Source: Rathayibacter sp. VKM Ac-2760 | Lineage (GTDB): Bacteria > Actinomycetota > Actinomycetes > Actinomycetales > Microbacteriaceae | DNA length: 64,000 nt | Reading direction: 5' to 3' | Assembly: GCF_009834185.1 (NCBI RefSeq) | Contig: NZ_CP047173.1 | Span: 1,240,001-1,304,000, forward strand | Shown here: positions 42,862-51,184 of the stretch, piece after piece | Layout: each line of letters opens with the position of its first letter | How positions within the stretch are numbered: the first letter of the stretch is position 1 | Program-made: the position numbers and the translations under genes | Notes under the pieces: generated by a model | The model's database searches: none | What the model saw: only the letters and a program-made list of their open reading frames with translations | What the model was told of the DNA's origin: nothing

Positions 42862-44304
42862 ATGAGCGAGGATGCAGCGCGCGGGCGCGATCGGCAGCAG
42901 GTGCGCGCCGAGTCCGCGCGCTTCGACGACCCACGGGAGCTCGGGCGCCTGCTGCCGGCGGGGCTCCGGATCGGGCTCGCGCAGAGCGCCTTCCAGACCG
43001 AGGGCTCGCTCGAGGCGGGCGGTCGCGGCCGCTCGGTCTGGGACGACTTCGCCCTGCGCCGCGGGACGATCGCCGAGGAGGCGACGCCCGAGTTCGCCAC
43101 CGACTTCCTGCTGCGCTGGCGCGAGGACCTGGCGCTGCTGGTGGACCTCGGCGTCGACGAGCTGCGGCTGTCGATCTCGTGGACCCGGCTCCAGCCCGAC
43201 GGGCGCGGGCCGATCGATCGCGGCGGGCTCGGCTTCTACGACCGGCTGCTCGACGCGACCGCCGAGGCCGGGCTCCGGACCGCTCTCACGCTGCAGCACC
43301 GCGACACCCCGTCGGCGCTCAGCGGCGGCTGGATGAACCGGGACACGGCGTTCCGCTTCGGCGACGTCGCCTTCGAGATCGGCTCGCGCCTCGGCGACCG
43401 GGTGGCCGACTGGATCACCCTCGACCAGCCGTCGACCGTCTTCCTCGAGGGCTACGCGCTGAAGCACCAGGCGCCCGGCGCGGGCCGGCTCTTCAGCGCG
43501 CTGCCGGCTCTGCACCACCAGCTGCTCGGGCACGCCGTCGCGGTCGAGGCTCTGCGCTCGGCCGATCTCGCCGGCCGCATCGGCCTCGTCGACGCGCAGG
43601 CCGTGGTCGAGCCGGCGACCGAGTCGGAGCAGGACGGCGCGTGGGCAGCGCTCGCCGACGTGCTGCAGAACCGGCTCGTCGCGGACGCCGTGCTGACCGG
43701 CGAGTATCCGGCCGGGCCGGAGGAGCTGCCGCCGTTCCTCGCGCCGCTCGCCGGCGTCGATCCGGTCGACCTCGCCCGCATCGCCGCGCCGCTCGACTTC
43801 TACGGCGTCGCCCCGCTCGCCCCGCGACGGATCGCGGCCGGTCCCGATCCGGCGCTGCCCACCGGACCGGGTGCGCCGCCCGCGTTCCCGTTCCACGACC
43901 GGCCGTGGCCGGAGCTCGACCGCACGGGCGACGGGTCGCCGTTCGCACCGTGGGCGCCGGTCTCGGTGCTGCGGAGTCTCGTGGAGCGCTACGGCGAGGC
44001 GCTGCCGCGGCTCGTGCTCACCGAGCTGGGCGCGAGCTATCCGGATCTGCCGGACCGGCAGGGCGCGATCGTCGACACCCAGCGGATCCGCTGGCTCGGC
44101 GCGCACCTGGGCGCGCTCGCGGAGGCGGTGCACGAGGGGCTGCCGCTCGACGCCGTGCAGCTGTGGACGCTGGTCGACGCCTTCGAGTGGCAGCACGGCT
44201 ACACCCGGCCGCACGGCCTGGTCGCGCTCGACACCCGCAGCCGGGACCGGGTGCCGAAGGCGTCCTACGACTGGCTGCGGCGGGTGCTGGACGAGCGGTC
44301 CTGA
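42862..44304 (+). CDS. Glycoside hydrolase family 1 homologue lacking the acid/base glutamate
   Basis: 480 aa, full GH1 length. Fold markers: LAQSAFQTEGSLEAGGRGRS (family N-terminal pattern), ELRLSISWTRLQPDGRG, TLQHRDTP (normally TLYHWDLP), WTLVDAFEWQHGYTRPHGLV (normally WSLLDNFEW) and PKASYDWLRRVL. The nucleophile is kept in VLTELGASYPD (normally ITENG), but the acid/base motif TxNEP reads TLDQP, so Q189 replaces the Glu. Family knowledge: only myrosinase-like GH1 members work with Gln there. GGAGGAA precedes the ATG. Substrate unknown. Confidence 0.85.
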   Translation: MSEDAARGRDRQQVRAESARFDDPRELGRLLPAGLRIGLAQSAFQTEGSLEAGGRGRSVWDDFALRRGTIAEEATPEFATDFLLRWREDLALLVDLGVDELRLSISWTRLQPDGRGPIDRGGLGFYDRLLDATAEAGLRTALTLQHRDTPSALSGGWMNRDTAFRFGDVAFEIGSRLGDRVADWITLDQPSTVFLEGYALKHQAPGAGRLFSALPALHHQLLGHAVAVEALRSADLAGRIGLVDAQAVVEPATESEQDGAWAALADVLQNRLVADAVLTGEYPAGPEELPPFLAPLAGVDPVDLARIAAPLDFYGVAPLAPRRIAAGPDPALPTGPGAPPAFPFHDRPWPELDRTGDGSPFAPWAPVSVLRSLVERYGEALPRLVLTELGASYPDLPDRQGAIVDTQRIRWLGAHLGALAEAVHEGLPLDAVQLWTLVDAFEWQHGYTRPHGLVALDTRSRDRVPKASYDWLRRVLDERS

Positions 44305-44337
44305 GGCGGGTCCTGGTGATCGAGCAGGCCGTGCAGG

Positions 44338-44452
44338 GGGGGGCATCGAGGTCCGCCTTCGCCGGACGTGCCGGCGAGGGCGGGTCTCGATACGCCCCTG
44401 CGGGGCTACTCGACCAGCAAGAGGGGAGGCGTGCAGCAAGAGGGGAGGCGTG
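44338..44452. repeat. Cluster 5 of the GGTCGAGTAGCC repeat family and a 19-bp tandem repeat
   Basis: A single unit GGGTCTCGATACGCC... GGGGCTACTCGACCAGCA at about 44380-44418, preceded by a degenerate TGATCGAGCAGG fragment (44318-44330). CAGCAAGAGGGGAGGCGTG then occurs twice in tandem (44415-44433, 44434-44452), leading straight into the next gene's promoter. Confidence 0.75.
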
Positions 44453-44465
44453 GGAGACTTCCGCG

Positions 44466-44792
44466 ATGCGCAGCCTCCTCGCCCTGGCCTCGATCCTGCA
44501 CGCCGAGCCCACTCCGGTGCTCGCGGCGCTCGCCGACGTGCTCGCGTCCGCCGAGGGCGCCGCGTTCGCGCGCACGGCCAACGGCTTCGAGCGCCGGCTC
44601 GGCGTCGCCGGGATCGAGCAGTGGCGCGTCCTGACCGACGAGGACGGCGCCCGGGTCGAGTGCGAGATCGTCGCGACGGGCGCGTCCTCCGCGCTCGCGG
44701 GCGTGCTGGCCCGCCGTCGGATCCGGGAGGCGCCCGAGCGGTTCCGCTCGGTCGTCACCGCCGTGGCCGACGCCGTGGAGGAGCGCGACTGA
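44466..44792 (+). CDS. Small hypothetical protein
   Basis: 108 aa alpha/beta protein without membrane segments: LLALASILHAEPTPVLAALA, NGFERRLGVAGIEQWRVLTD, RVECEIVATG, and an Arg-rich RRRIREAPERFRSVV. No family recognised. GAGACT lies exactly 6 nt before the ATG, the leaderless pattern seen elsewhere here. The following gene is 122 nt away with its own RBS. Function unknown. Confidence 0.6.
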   Translation: MRSLLALASILHAEPTPVLAALADVLASAEGAAFARTANGFERRLGVAGIEQWRVLTDEDGARVECEIVATGASSALAGVLARRRIREAPERFRSVVTAVADAVEERD

Positions 44793-44914
44793 GCACCCCC
44801 CGGACGGGGAATGCCCCGGCCGTCCACGCTGTTGTCCTCCATAGCGGGGTGGGGCCCGAGTGCCCCGCCCATCGGATCGCTCGGAGGAGCTCGAGGCAGA
44901 TGGCAGGAACAGCA

Positions 44915-45325
44915 ATGAGCAAGGGACGGGGAGCGCGCGGCGGCGACGAGGAGATCGTCTACCGCCGTCACGCGAACGGACGCGGCATGGTCGCTCCGGG
45001 ATCGCGCGTCTCCGCGTCGGCGTACGTCGAGACCGGCGCCTACGTCGAACCCGGCGCGAACGTCGGGGAGCGGGCGTGGATCGGCGCCGGCAGCTGGGTC
45101 GACCGCGACGCGATGATCGGGCACAGCGCCTTCATCGGCGCGAACGTGCACGTGGGTCCGGAGGCCATCATCGGCCCCGGTGCCCGCATCGGCAGCTACT
45201 CGCGGATCGGCGGCTCGGCCGTCGTCGCGACCGGCGCGCGGGTCGACCGCGACACGGTGATCGCCCCGGGCGGCCGCTTCGGCGCCGACGACGGCGTCCG
45301 CGAGATCGGCCGCCGCGCCGCGTGA
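44915..45325 (+). CDS. Hexapeptide-repeat (left-handed beta-helix) protein
   Basis: 136 aa. From about residue 30 to the end the sequence is a run of hexapeptide turns with Val/Ile/Ala at every sixth place: VSASAYVETGAYVEPGANVG, then WIGAGSWVDRDAMIGHSAFI and so on to GARVDRDTVIAPGG. This length makes a short beta helix. Such folds are mostly acyltransferases (LpxA/DapD/gamma-carbonic-anhydrase type), but no catalytic His in an acceptor context stands out beyond IGHSAFIG. The second ATG (44915) has AGGAA 6 nt upstream and is preferred over 44900. Confidence 0.7.
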   Translation: MSKGRGARGGDEEIVYRRHANGRGMVAPGSRVSASAYVETGAYVEPGANVGERAWIGAGSWVDRDAMIGHSAFIGANVHVGPEAIIGPGARIGSYSRIGGSAVVATGARVDRDTVIAPGGRFGADDGVREIGRRAA

Positions 45326-45397
45326 TCGCGACCACGACCCTGTTCCGCCCGCCCCTCCGCCACCTGGCGGCGCGGGGCAGCGGAATAGGGTCGTTCC

Positions 45398-46822
45398 ATG
45401 TTCGAACTCCACCACCTCAGCGCCCAGGAGCAGTGGGACTGGCTGCAGCGCGGGGAGATCACCCCGCTCGAGCTGGCCGACCACTACCTCGCTCGCCTCG
45501 AGCGCTGGAACGCCGAGCTCGGCGCCTTCACCACCGTGACGGCGGAGGCGGCGCGCGCCCGGGCGGCGTCGCTCGACGCCGTCCCGCGCACCGCGCTGCT
45601 CTGGGGGCTGCCGAGCGGCGACAAGGACCTCTGGCGCCGGGCCGGCGTCCGCACCACCTTCGGCTCCCAGCTGCGCGAGTCGTTCGTGCCCGACGCCTCG
45701 GACGAGATCGTCGAGGTGCTCGACGCGGCCGGCGCGGTCAGCCTCGGCAAGACGGCGGCGCCCGAGTTCGGCATGCCGTCCTACACCGAGAGCCGGGTCG
45801 GTCCGCCGGCGGTCACCCCGTGGGACACCGCGCTCGGCGCGGGCGGCTCGAGCGGAGGAGCGGCCGTCGCGGTCGCGGCCGGTCTGCTGCCCTTCGCGCC
45901 GGGCTCCGACGGCGGCGGATCGATCCGCATCCCCTCCGCCGCCTGCGGGCTCGTCGGCCTGAAGCCCTCCCGCGGGCGGGTGCCGGCGTCCTCCGGAGTG
46001 GGCGGGGTCGGCGGCCTCGTCGTCGCCGGGACGCTCACGCGCTCCGTGGCGGACGCCGGGCTGCTGCTCGAGGGGATGCTGGAACGGCGGAACGGAGTGA
46101 TCCCGCAGCGCTCGGCGCTCACCGCGCCCGGCGGCGGCGAGGGCTCGTTCCTCGGTGCCGCGGTGCGCGGGGAGGGCCGGTTCCAGATCGGCGTGCTCAC
46201 CGCCTCGCCGTGGGACGAGGAGTACGAGATCGGGCTCGCTCCGCAGGCGCGGGCGGCGCTCGACGAGGGGATCGCGGCGCTGTCGGCGCTCGGCCACGGG
46301 CTCGACGACGCGGTGCTTCCGCCGTCCGCCGCCTATCCCGCGGCCTTCCGGATGCTCTGGCAGAGCGGGGCCGCCACGCTGCCGATCGAGGGCTCGGACG
46401 TCGATCGGCTCGAGCCCCTGACTCAGTGGCTGGTGCGCGAGGGGCGCCGGCGCTCGGCCCGCGACATCGTCGAGGCGGCGGGCGTGCTGTCGGCCTACGA
46501 GCGCGCGGTGATCGCCGCGTTCGCTCCGTTCGACGCGATCCTCACCCCGTCGATGACGATGACGCCGCGGCCGGTCGGCTGGTACGACGCCGACGATCCG
46601 GAGCGGAACTTCGAGCAGCAGGTGCAGTACACGCCGTACACCTCGTTCGTGAACGTGAGCGGGCTGCCGGCGATCGCGCTGCCGCTGAGCACGACGGCGG
46701 ACGGCCTGCCGATGGGGATCCAGCTGATCGGGCGCCCCGGCGGCGAGGCGGTGCTGCTGTCGATCGGGGCGCAGCTGGAGCGGCGGGCGCGCTGGCAGCG
46801 GCGGCATCCGCCGCAGTGGTGA
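45398..46822 (+). CDS. Amidase signature family enzyme
   Basis: 474 aa. The Ser-Ser-Lys catalytic set is visible: Lys in GLPSGDKDLWRRAG (normally GxPxxxKD), then the signature GAGGSSGGAAVAVAAGLLPF with the cis-Ser, and the nucleophile in GSDGGGSIRIPSAACGLVGL. The C-terminal half has TPSMTMTPRPVGW and FVNVSGLPAIALPLS, normal for the family. TAGGGT lies 6 nt before the ATG. Likely hydrolyses a small amide in the cytoplasm; substrate cannot be told. A hairpin GCCGGG/CCCGGC follows at 46836-46852. Confidence 0.88.
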   Translation: MFELHHLSAQEQWDWLQRGEITPLELADHYLARLERWNAELGAFTTVTAEAARARAASLDAVPRTALLWGLPSGDKDLWRRAGVRTTFGSQLRESFVPDASDEIVEVLDAAGAVSLGKTAAPEFGMPSYTESRVGPPAVTPWDTALGAGGSSGGAAVAVAAGLLPFAPGSDGGGSIRIPSAACGLVGLKPSRGRVPASSGVGGVGGLVVAGTLTRSVADAGLLLEGMLERRNGVIPQRSALTAPGGGEGSFLGAAVRGEGRFQIGVLTASPWDEEYEIGLAPQARAALDEGIAALSALGHGLDDAVLPPSAAYPAAFRMLWQSGAATLPIEGSDVDRLEPLTQWLVREGRRRSARDIVEAAGVLSAYERAVIAAFAPFDAILTPSMTMTPRPVGWYDADDPERNFEQQVQYTPYTSFVNVSGLPAIALPLSTTADGLPMGIQLIGRPGGEAVLLSIGAQLERRARWQRRHPPQW

Positions 46823-46881
46823 CGGCGCCACCGGTGCCGGGCGATACCCGGCGAACGGTCGGCTGCGAGCCCTTGGTCCTC

Positions 46882-46901
46882 AGGTTAGGCATGCCTATAC
46901 T
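46882..46901 (+). promoter_or_regulatory. Iron box (DtxR/IdeR type) overlapping a -10 element
   Basis: AGGTTAGGCATGCCTATAC resembles the DtxR/IdeR consensus TTAGGTTAGGCTAACCTAA and has the palindromic core TAGGCATGCCTA. TATACT (46896-46901) within its right edge is the -10; the ATG follows 8 nt later. Iron-loaded repressor would block transcription. Confidence 0.65.
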
Positions 46902-46909
46902 TACTTCCG

Positions 46910-47356
46910 ATGTGCATGTTCGAGGGACGAGACGGCTCGGAGCCGATCGACGTCAAGCAGTTCCTGATCGCGGGTGACGAGACCGTCGTGCCGTGGATCC
47001 AGAGCCTCCTCGACGCGCTCCCCGCTAACGCCCGAGGGCAGGTCTTCGTCGAGGTCGACGACGCCCGCGGCCTGCCGCCGCTCTCGGCGCCCGGCCGCGT
47101 CTGCGTCACCTGGCTCGGCCGCTCGCAGCGCTCCGGCGCTCCCGGCACCGGCCGCGCGTGCGACCACGGGGTCGCGCTCGACCGCGCCGTCCGCGCCTGG
47201 GTGGGCGAGATGTCCGTCGTCGACCGCGACTACCCGTGGGCGGACGACCGGCACGACTTCTGCGCGTGGGTCGGCGGAGAGGGCGCGATCGTCGCCGAGC
47301 TCGCGGCGGAGGTCGAGGCCCGCCTCCGGGTCTCCGCCGAGCACGCGGCGCGCTGA
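46910..47356 (+). CDS. Stand-alone SIP-domain protein (C-terminal half of a siderophore-interacting protein)
   Basis: 148 aa. It contains only the NAD(P)H-binding SIP domain: FLIAGDETVVPWIQSLLDAL, VFVEVDDARGLPPLS, VCVTWLGRS and DFCAWVGGEGAIVAELAAEV, matching the corresponding part of the next gene (MAGDETAVPAISAILESL ... YAWIAGEAGAIK). The N-terminal FAD-binding domain is absent. The iron box indicates iron-repressed expression. It may partner a flavoprotein in ferric-siderophore reduction (inference). The Cys-Met-Phe N-terminus is unusual, but the start is fixed by the -10 box. Confidence 0.75.
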   Translation: MCMFEGRDGSEPIDVKQFLIAGDETVVPWIQSLLDALPANARGQVFVEVDDARGLPPLSAPGRVCVTWLGRSQRSGAPGTGRACDHGVALDRAVRAWVGEMSVVDRDYPWADDRHDFCAWVGGEGAIVAELAAEVEARLRVSAEHAAR

Positions 47357-47381
47357 GCGCGCACGGGCATCCCGAGCAGCA

Positions 47382-47411
47382 TTAGGTAAGGCTTACCTTC
47401 TCTGCAACAAT
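47382..47411 (+). promoter_or_regulatory. Iron box (DtxR/IdeR type) and -10 of the SIP gene
   Basis: TTAGGTAAGGCTTACCTTC (47382-47400) matches the DtxR/IdeR 19-bp consensus closely. AACAAT (47406-47411) is the likely -10, 6 nt before the GTG at 47418. Confidence 0.75.
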
Positions 47412-47417
47412 GGTCGG

Positions 47418-48359
47418 GTGCCTCCGCTGACCGACGCCCCCGCCCGCCCGGCCTACCGGCCGTACCTCGCGACCGTCGCCCGTGCGACGAGGATCGCCCC
47501 CCACTTCATCCGGATCACGCTCACCGGCGACGACCTCGGCTCGGTCGCCTGCACCGGGCCGGACCAGCGGATCAAGCTGGTCGTCCCCACGCCGACGTCG
47601 AGCGCGGACGACTTCATGGGCTCGGTCGCCGACGCGGACGGACCCGACGGGCTCGCTCCGGAGTGGTACACCCGCTGGCGCGAGCTGCCCGATGCGCTGC
47701 GGAACCCGCTGCGCACCTACACGATCCGCGCCACCCGGCCCGAGCTCGCCGAGGTCGACGTCGACTTCGTCGCGCACGGCGACACCGGTCCGGCCTCCGC
47801 CTGGGTCGAGTCGGCCGAGGTCGGCGCACGCGTGGTCATCATCGCGCCCGACTCCCGCTCCGAGCTGGCCGGCGGCGGTGTGGAATGGCACCCGGGTGCC
47901 GCGACGACGCTCCTGATGGCGGGGGACGAGACCGCGGTGCCCGCGATCAGCGCGATCCTCGAGAGCCTGCCCGCGTCGGCGACCGGCGCCGCGTTCCTCG
48001 AGGTGCCGAGCGCGGAGGACCGCCTGGACCTCCGTTCCCCGGCCGGCGTCGACGTGCACTGGCTGGTCCGCACGGCGGACGCGCCGGGCGCGCTCCTGGG
48101 CGACTCCGTCCGGGCCTGGGCGACCCGGTTCCTCACCGCGCACCACCGCGGAGTCGAGGTGTCCGACGTGGACGTCGACAGCGAGATCCTCTGGGAGGTG
48201 CCCGCGGAGCGGACCGACCCGGGACTCTACGCCTGGATCGCCGGCGAGGCGGGCGCGATCAAGCTGATCCGCCGCTGCCTCGTCACCGAGCTCGGGGTCG
48301 ACCGCACCCGCGTCGCGTTCATGGGCTACTGGCGGACGGGACGCTCCGAGGCGAACTGA
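47418..48359 (+). CDS. Siderophore-interacting protein (ferric-siderophore reductase, FAD-binding)
   Basis: 313 aa, full ViuB/YqjH-type length. The N-terminal FAD-binding barrel has HFIRITLTGDDLG, DQRIKLVVPTP and the FAD hallmark LRTYTIRATRPELAEVDVDF; the C-terminal SIP domain starts TTLLMAGDETAVPAISAIL and closes with LYAWIAGEAGAIKLIRRCL, then VAFMGYWRTGRSE. It reduces ferric siderophores in the cytoplasm to release iron. Its own iron box lies immediately upstream. No siderophore importer is inside the window. Confidence 0.92.
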   Translation: MPPLTDAPARPAYRPYLATVARATRIAPHFIRITLTGDDLGSVACTGPDQRIKLVVPTPTSSADDFMGSVADADGPDGLAPEWYTRWRELPDALRNPLRTYTIRATRPELAEVDVDFVAHGDTGPASAWVESAEVGARVVIIAPDSRSELAGGGVEWHPGAATTLLMAGDETAVPAISAILESLPASATGAAFLEVPSAEDRLDLRSPAGVDVHWLVRTADAPGALLGDSVRAWATRFLTAHHRGVEVSDVDVDSEILWEVPAERTDPGLYAWIAGEAGAIKLIRRCLVTELGVDRTRVAFMGYWRTGRSEAN

Positions 48360-48386
48360 GCCTCCGGGCCGCGCCCTCGTCACTGC

Positions 48387-49241
48387 TCAGAGCGCCGCGG
48401 GCACTCCGACGAGGCGGCTCGAGAGCGTCCACAGCTCGCGGCCGAGCTGGCGGTCGCCGGCCTGGCTCGCCACGGCGCCTCCCGGGCGCAGCCCGTCGAA
48501 GTAGCTGCCGCTCGCCGCGCCGACGTCGGGCTCGGACGCCAGCGTGATCAGCGGGACGGCGCCGGCCTCCGCCGGGATGCCCGGCGACCCGGTCAGCGAG
48601 AGCAGCGACATCAGTCGCGAGTCGGCTCCGAAGCCGGTCGCGACGACGCCCGGGTGGAACGAGTAGGCGTCGACGGCGGTCGGCAGCAGCCGCTCCGCCA
48701 GCTCCCGGATGAAGAGGATCGTGGCGAGCTTCGAGGTGCCGTAGGCGCGCCAGCCGCCCAGCCACGGCCCGTGCCGGCGGTCGAGGTCGTCCAGCGAGAG
48801 CCGGCCGATGCGGTTGGCCGCGCTCGCGGTCGAGAGCACCCGGACCCCGGGACGCTCGCGACCCCTCTCGATCAGCCGGGGGAGCAGCAGCCGGGTCAGC
48901 AGGAACGGCGCCAGGTGGTTGCTCTGGATCGTCCGCTCGTGCCCGTCCACCGTCTCACCGCGGCGCGAGACCAGCCCGCCGGCGTTGTTGGCGAGCACGT
49001 CGATGCCGTCGTAGTGGGCGAGCAGGGCGTCGGCGAGGGCGCGCACGTCGTCGAGCCGGTCGAAGTCGGCGACGAACGGATCGCCGCCGATCTCCGCGGC
49101 GACCGCGCGGGTGCGCTCCGGGTCCCGTCCGACGACGGCGACGCGCGCACCGGCCGCCGCCAGCGCGCCGGCGGCGACCCGCCCGATCCCGGAGCTCGCC
49201 CCGGTGAGCACCACGACGCGCCCCGTCTGGTCAGCGACCAC
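48387..49241 (-). CDS. Short-chain dehydrogenase/reductase
   Basis: 284 aa classical SDR. Cofactor loop LTGASSGIGRVAAGAL, NNAGG after IDVLA, catalytic Ser in VLSTASAANRIG, catalytic Tyr-Lys in YGTSK. The length and FHPGVVATGFG resemble retinol-dehydrogenase/WWOX-like SDRs. GTG at 49239-49241 overlaps the end of the HExxH gene by 11 nt. It is the last gene of the minus-strand set 51107-48387. Substrate unknown. Confidence 0.87.
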   Translation of the reverse strand: MVADQTGRVVVLTGASSGIGRVAAGALAAAGARVAVVGRDPERTRAVAAEIGGDPFVADFDRLDDVRALADALLAHYDGIDVLANNAGGLVSRRGETVDGHERTIQSNHLAPFLLTRLLLPRLIERGRERPGVRVLSTASAANRIGRLSLDDLDRRHGPWLGGWRAYGTSKLATILFIRELAERLLPTAVDAYSFHPGVVATGFGADSRLMSLLSLTGSPGIPAEAGAVPLITLASEPDVGAASGSYFDGLRPGGAVASQAGDRQLGRELWTLSSRLVGVPAAL

Positions 49242-49617
49242 GGATGTAGCCGCCCTTCTCCAGGCCCGCCTCGATCTCGAAGCGGTTCTGCAGCGGGTCG
49301 CGCCCGGCGACGAAGTACAGCAGCGGGAACCACATGCCGTAGGTGCGCCACTGCCGCTTGTGCACGGCCTCGTGCTCCAGCACCCGGTCGGAGACGTTGT
49401 CGGCGGTCAGGTAGCTCATCCCGACGCAGGAGCCGCCGCGGCCGAACGCCCACGCGGGCAGGCCGGTGAAGACGACCAGCCCGTCGCGACGCTCGATCGG
49501 CCCGGTGCTCCAGAGGGCGCCCCAGGCCAGCCCCACCGCGCAGGCGAAGAGGTAGCCGGGGCGGGTGATCGCCGGGTCGAGCGCGACGGCGGCGACGGCG
49601 CGCCGGAGGGCGCTCAC
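49231..49617 (-). CDS. Small HExxH-motif protein with N-terminal hydrophobic segment
   Basis: 128 aa. One hydrophobic stretch (PGYLFACAVGLAWGALW, about residues 20-36) is followed by a soluble part with the zinc-protease-like motif EHEAVHKRQWRTYG and PLLYFVAGRDP, then NRFEIEAGLEKGGY. HEAVH fits H-E-x-x-H; a downstream Glu in FEIEAG could be the third ligand. This is a conserved small actinobacterial type, not a known peptidase family to my knowledge. The GTG start overlaps the stop of the flavoprotein gene and the stop overlaps the SDR start, so all three are co-translated. Confidence 0.65.
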   Translation of the reverse strand: MSALRRAVAAVALDPAITRPGYLFACAVGLAWGALWSTGPIERRDGLVVFTGLPAWAFGRGGSCVGMSYLTADNVSDRVLEHEAVHKRQWRTYGMWFPLLYFVAGRDPLQNRFEIEAGLEKGGYIRGR

Positions 49618-51107
49618 GCGCTGTCGCGCCCGTAGGTCTCGAGCAGGCGCAGCCAGACCTCGCTGATGGTCGGGTACGACGGCACGGCGTGCCAGAGGCG
49701 CGCCAGCGGCACCTCGCCGACGACGGCGACGGTCGCGGAGTGCACGAGCTCGCCGACCTCCTTGCCGACGAAGGTGACGCCGAGGACGACCCGGCGGTCC
49801 TCGTCGACGACCATCCGCGCGGTGCCCCGGTAGCCCACGGCGGCGAGCGAGGCGCCCGCGACGCTGCCGATCTCGTAGTCGACCGAGCGGATGCGGTAGC
49901 CGGCCTTCTCGGCCGCGGCGGCGGTGAGGCCGACGGAGGCGACCTCGGGGTCGGTGAAGACGACCTGCGGCACGGCCTCGTGGTCGGCCGTCGCGACGTG
50001 CGCGCCCCACGGCGAGTCCTTCACCTCGGCGCCGGTGCTGCGCGCGACGATCACGTCGCCGGCGGCGCGGGCCTGGTACTTGCCCTGGTGGGTCAGCAGT
50101 GCGCGGTGGTTGACGTCGCCGACGCCGTAGAGCCACGGGGCGCCCGAGCCGACGGGGGAGCCGTCCTCGCCGAGGACGAGCATCGTGTCGTCGACGTGCA
50201 GCGGGTCGCCCGGCTCGAGGCCGACGACCTCGAGGCCGATGTCGCCGGTCTGCGGAGCGCGGCCGGTGGCGGCCAGGATCTCGTCGCCCTCGACGACGTC
50301 GCCGCCCTCGAGGGTGACGGCGACGGTTCCGTCGGCGCGGCGCTCGACCGACGCGGGGGAGCCGCCGAGGCGGACGTCGACGCCGAGCTCGCGGAGGGAG
50401 TCGGCGACGAGCTCGCCGGCGAACGGCTCGAACGGCGCGAGCAGGCCGCTGCGGGCGAGCAGGGTCACCGAGGAGCCGAGACCCGCATAGGCGGTGGCCA
50501 TCTCGCAGGCGACCACGCCGCCGCCGACGACGATCAGCCGCGGCGGCACGATCTCGGCGCTGGTCGCCTCCCGGCTGGTCCAGGGCGCGGCCGCGCGCAG
50601 ACCGGGGACGTCGGGGACCACGGCGGAGGTGCCGGTCGCGACGGCGACGGCGCTCCGGGCGTGCAGGACGCGGACCGAGCCGTCCGGGGCGGTGACGCTG
50701 ACCTCGCGCTCACCGCTGAGGCGGCCGTGGCCGCGGACGAGCTCGATGCCGGCGCCTTCGAGCCACTGCACCTGGCCGTGGTCGTCGAAGCCGCTGGTGA
50801 CGGAGTCGCGGTGCGCGAGGACCGCGGCGACGTCGACGCCGCCGGTGACGGCCTGCGCCGCTCCGGGGAGATCGCGGGCGGCGCGCAGCGCCATCGGCGC
50901 GCGCAGCAGCGCCTTGGACGGCATGCAGGCCCAGTAGGAGCACTCGCCGCCCACGAGCTCGCTCTCGACGATCGCGGCGGTGAGTCCGCCCTGCACCGCG
51001 CGGTCGGCGATGTTCTCGCCGACGGGTCCGGCGCCGATCACGATCAGATCGAAGGTGTCGGCGGGGGCGGGTGCGGTCGCTGCGGCGTCGGTGCTCGGCG
51101 TGGTCAT
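49614..51107 (-). CDS. Dihydrolipoamide-dehydrogenase-like pyridine nucleotide-disulfide oxidoreductase
   Basis: 497 aa flavoprotein. FAD site FDLIVIGAGPVGENIADRA; redox pair in GGECSYWACMPSKALLRAP (C-x4-C); NAD site RLIVVGGGVVACEMATAYA; FAD-closing GVGDVNHRALLTHQGKYQ. The C-terminal interface segment reads HAVPSYPTISEVWL, where lipoamide dehydrogenases have HAHPTxSE, so the catalytic His of the His-Glu dyad is replaced. A quinone or other reductase, as for some actinobacterial Lpd homologues, is more likely than a true E3 subunit (inference). ATG at 51105-51107 with GGAGAGA upstream. Confidence 0.88.
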   Translation of the reverse strand: MTTPSTDAAATAPAPADTFDLIVIGAGPVGENIADRAVQGGLTAAIVESELVGGECSYWACMPSKALLRAPMALRAARDLPGAAQAVTGGVDVAAVLAHRDSVTSGFDDHGQVQWLEGAGIELVRGHGRLSGEREVSVTAPDGSVRVLHARSAVAVATGTSAVVPDVPGLRAAAPWTSREATSAEIVPPRLIVVGGGVVACEMATAYAGLGSSVTLLARSGLLAPFEPFAGELVADSLRELGVDVRLGGSPASVERRADGTVAVTLEGGDVVEGDEILAATGRAPQTGDIGLEVVGLEPGDPLHVDDTMLVLGEDGSPVGSGAPWLYGVGDVNHRALLTHQGKYQARAAGDVIVARSTGAEVKDSPWGAHVATADHEAVPQVVFTDPEVASVGLTAAAAEKAGYRIRSVDYEIGSVAGASLAAVGYRGTARMVVDEDRRVVLGVTFVGKEVGELVHSATVAVVGEVPLARLWHAVPSYPTISEVWLRLLETYGRDSA

Positions 51108-51184
51108 GATCTCTCCGGCTTCGTTCTCGAGGGCTGGTCGCCCGGGTGTGCGTGACTCCGGTGCCGTGCGGCCCGGAGGAGTCG

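Noticed and set aside
49614..51107. Lipoamide dehydrogenase E3 subunit (lpd)
   Set aside because: The His of the C-terminal His-Glu dyad is replaced (PSYPTISE) and no 2-oxoacid dehydrogenase genes are nearby.
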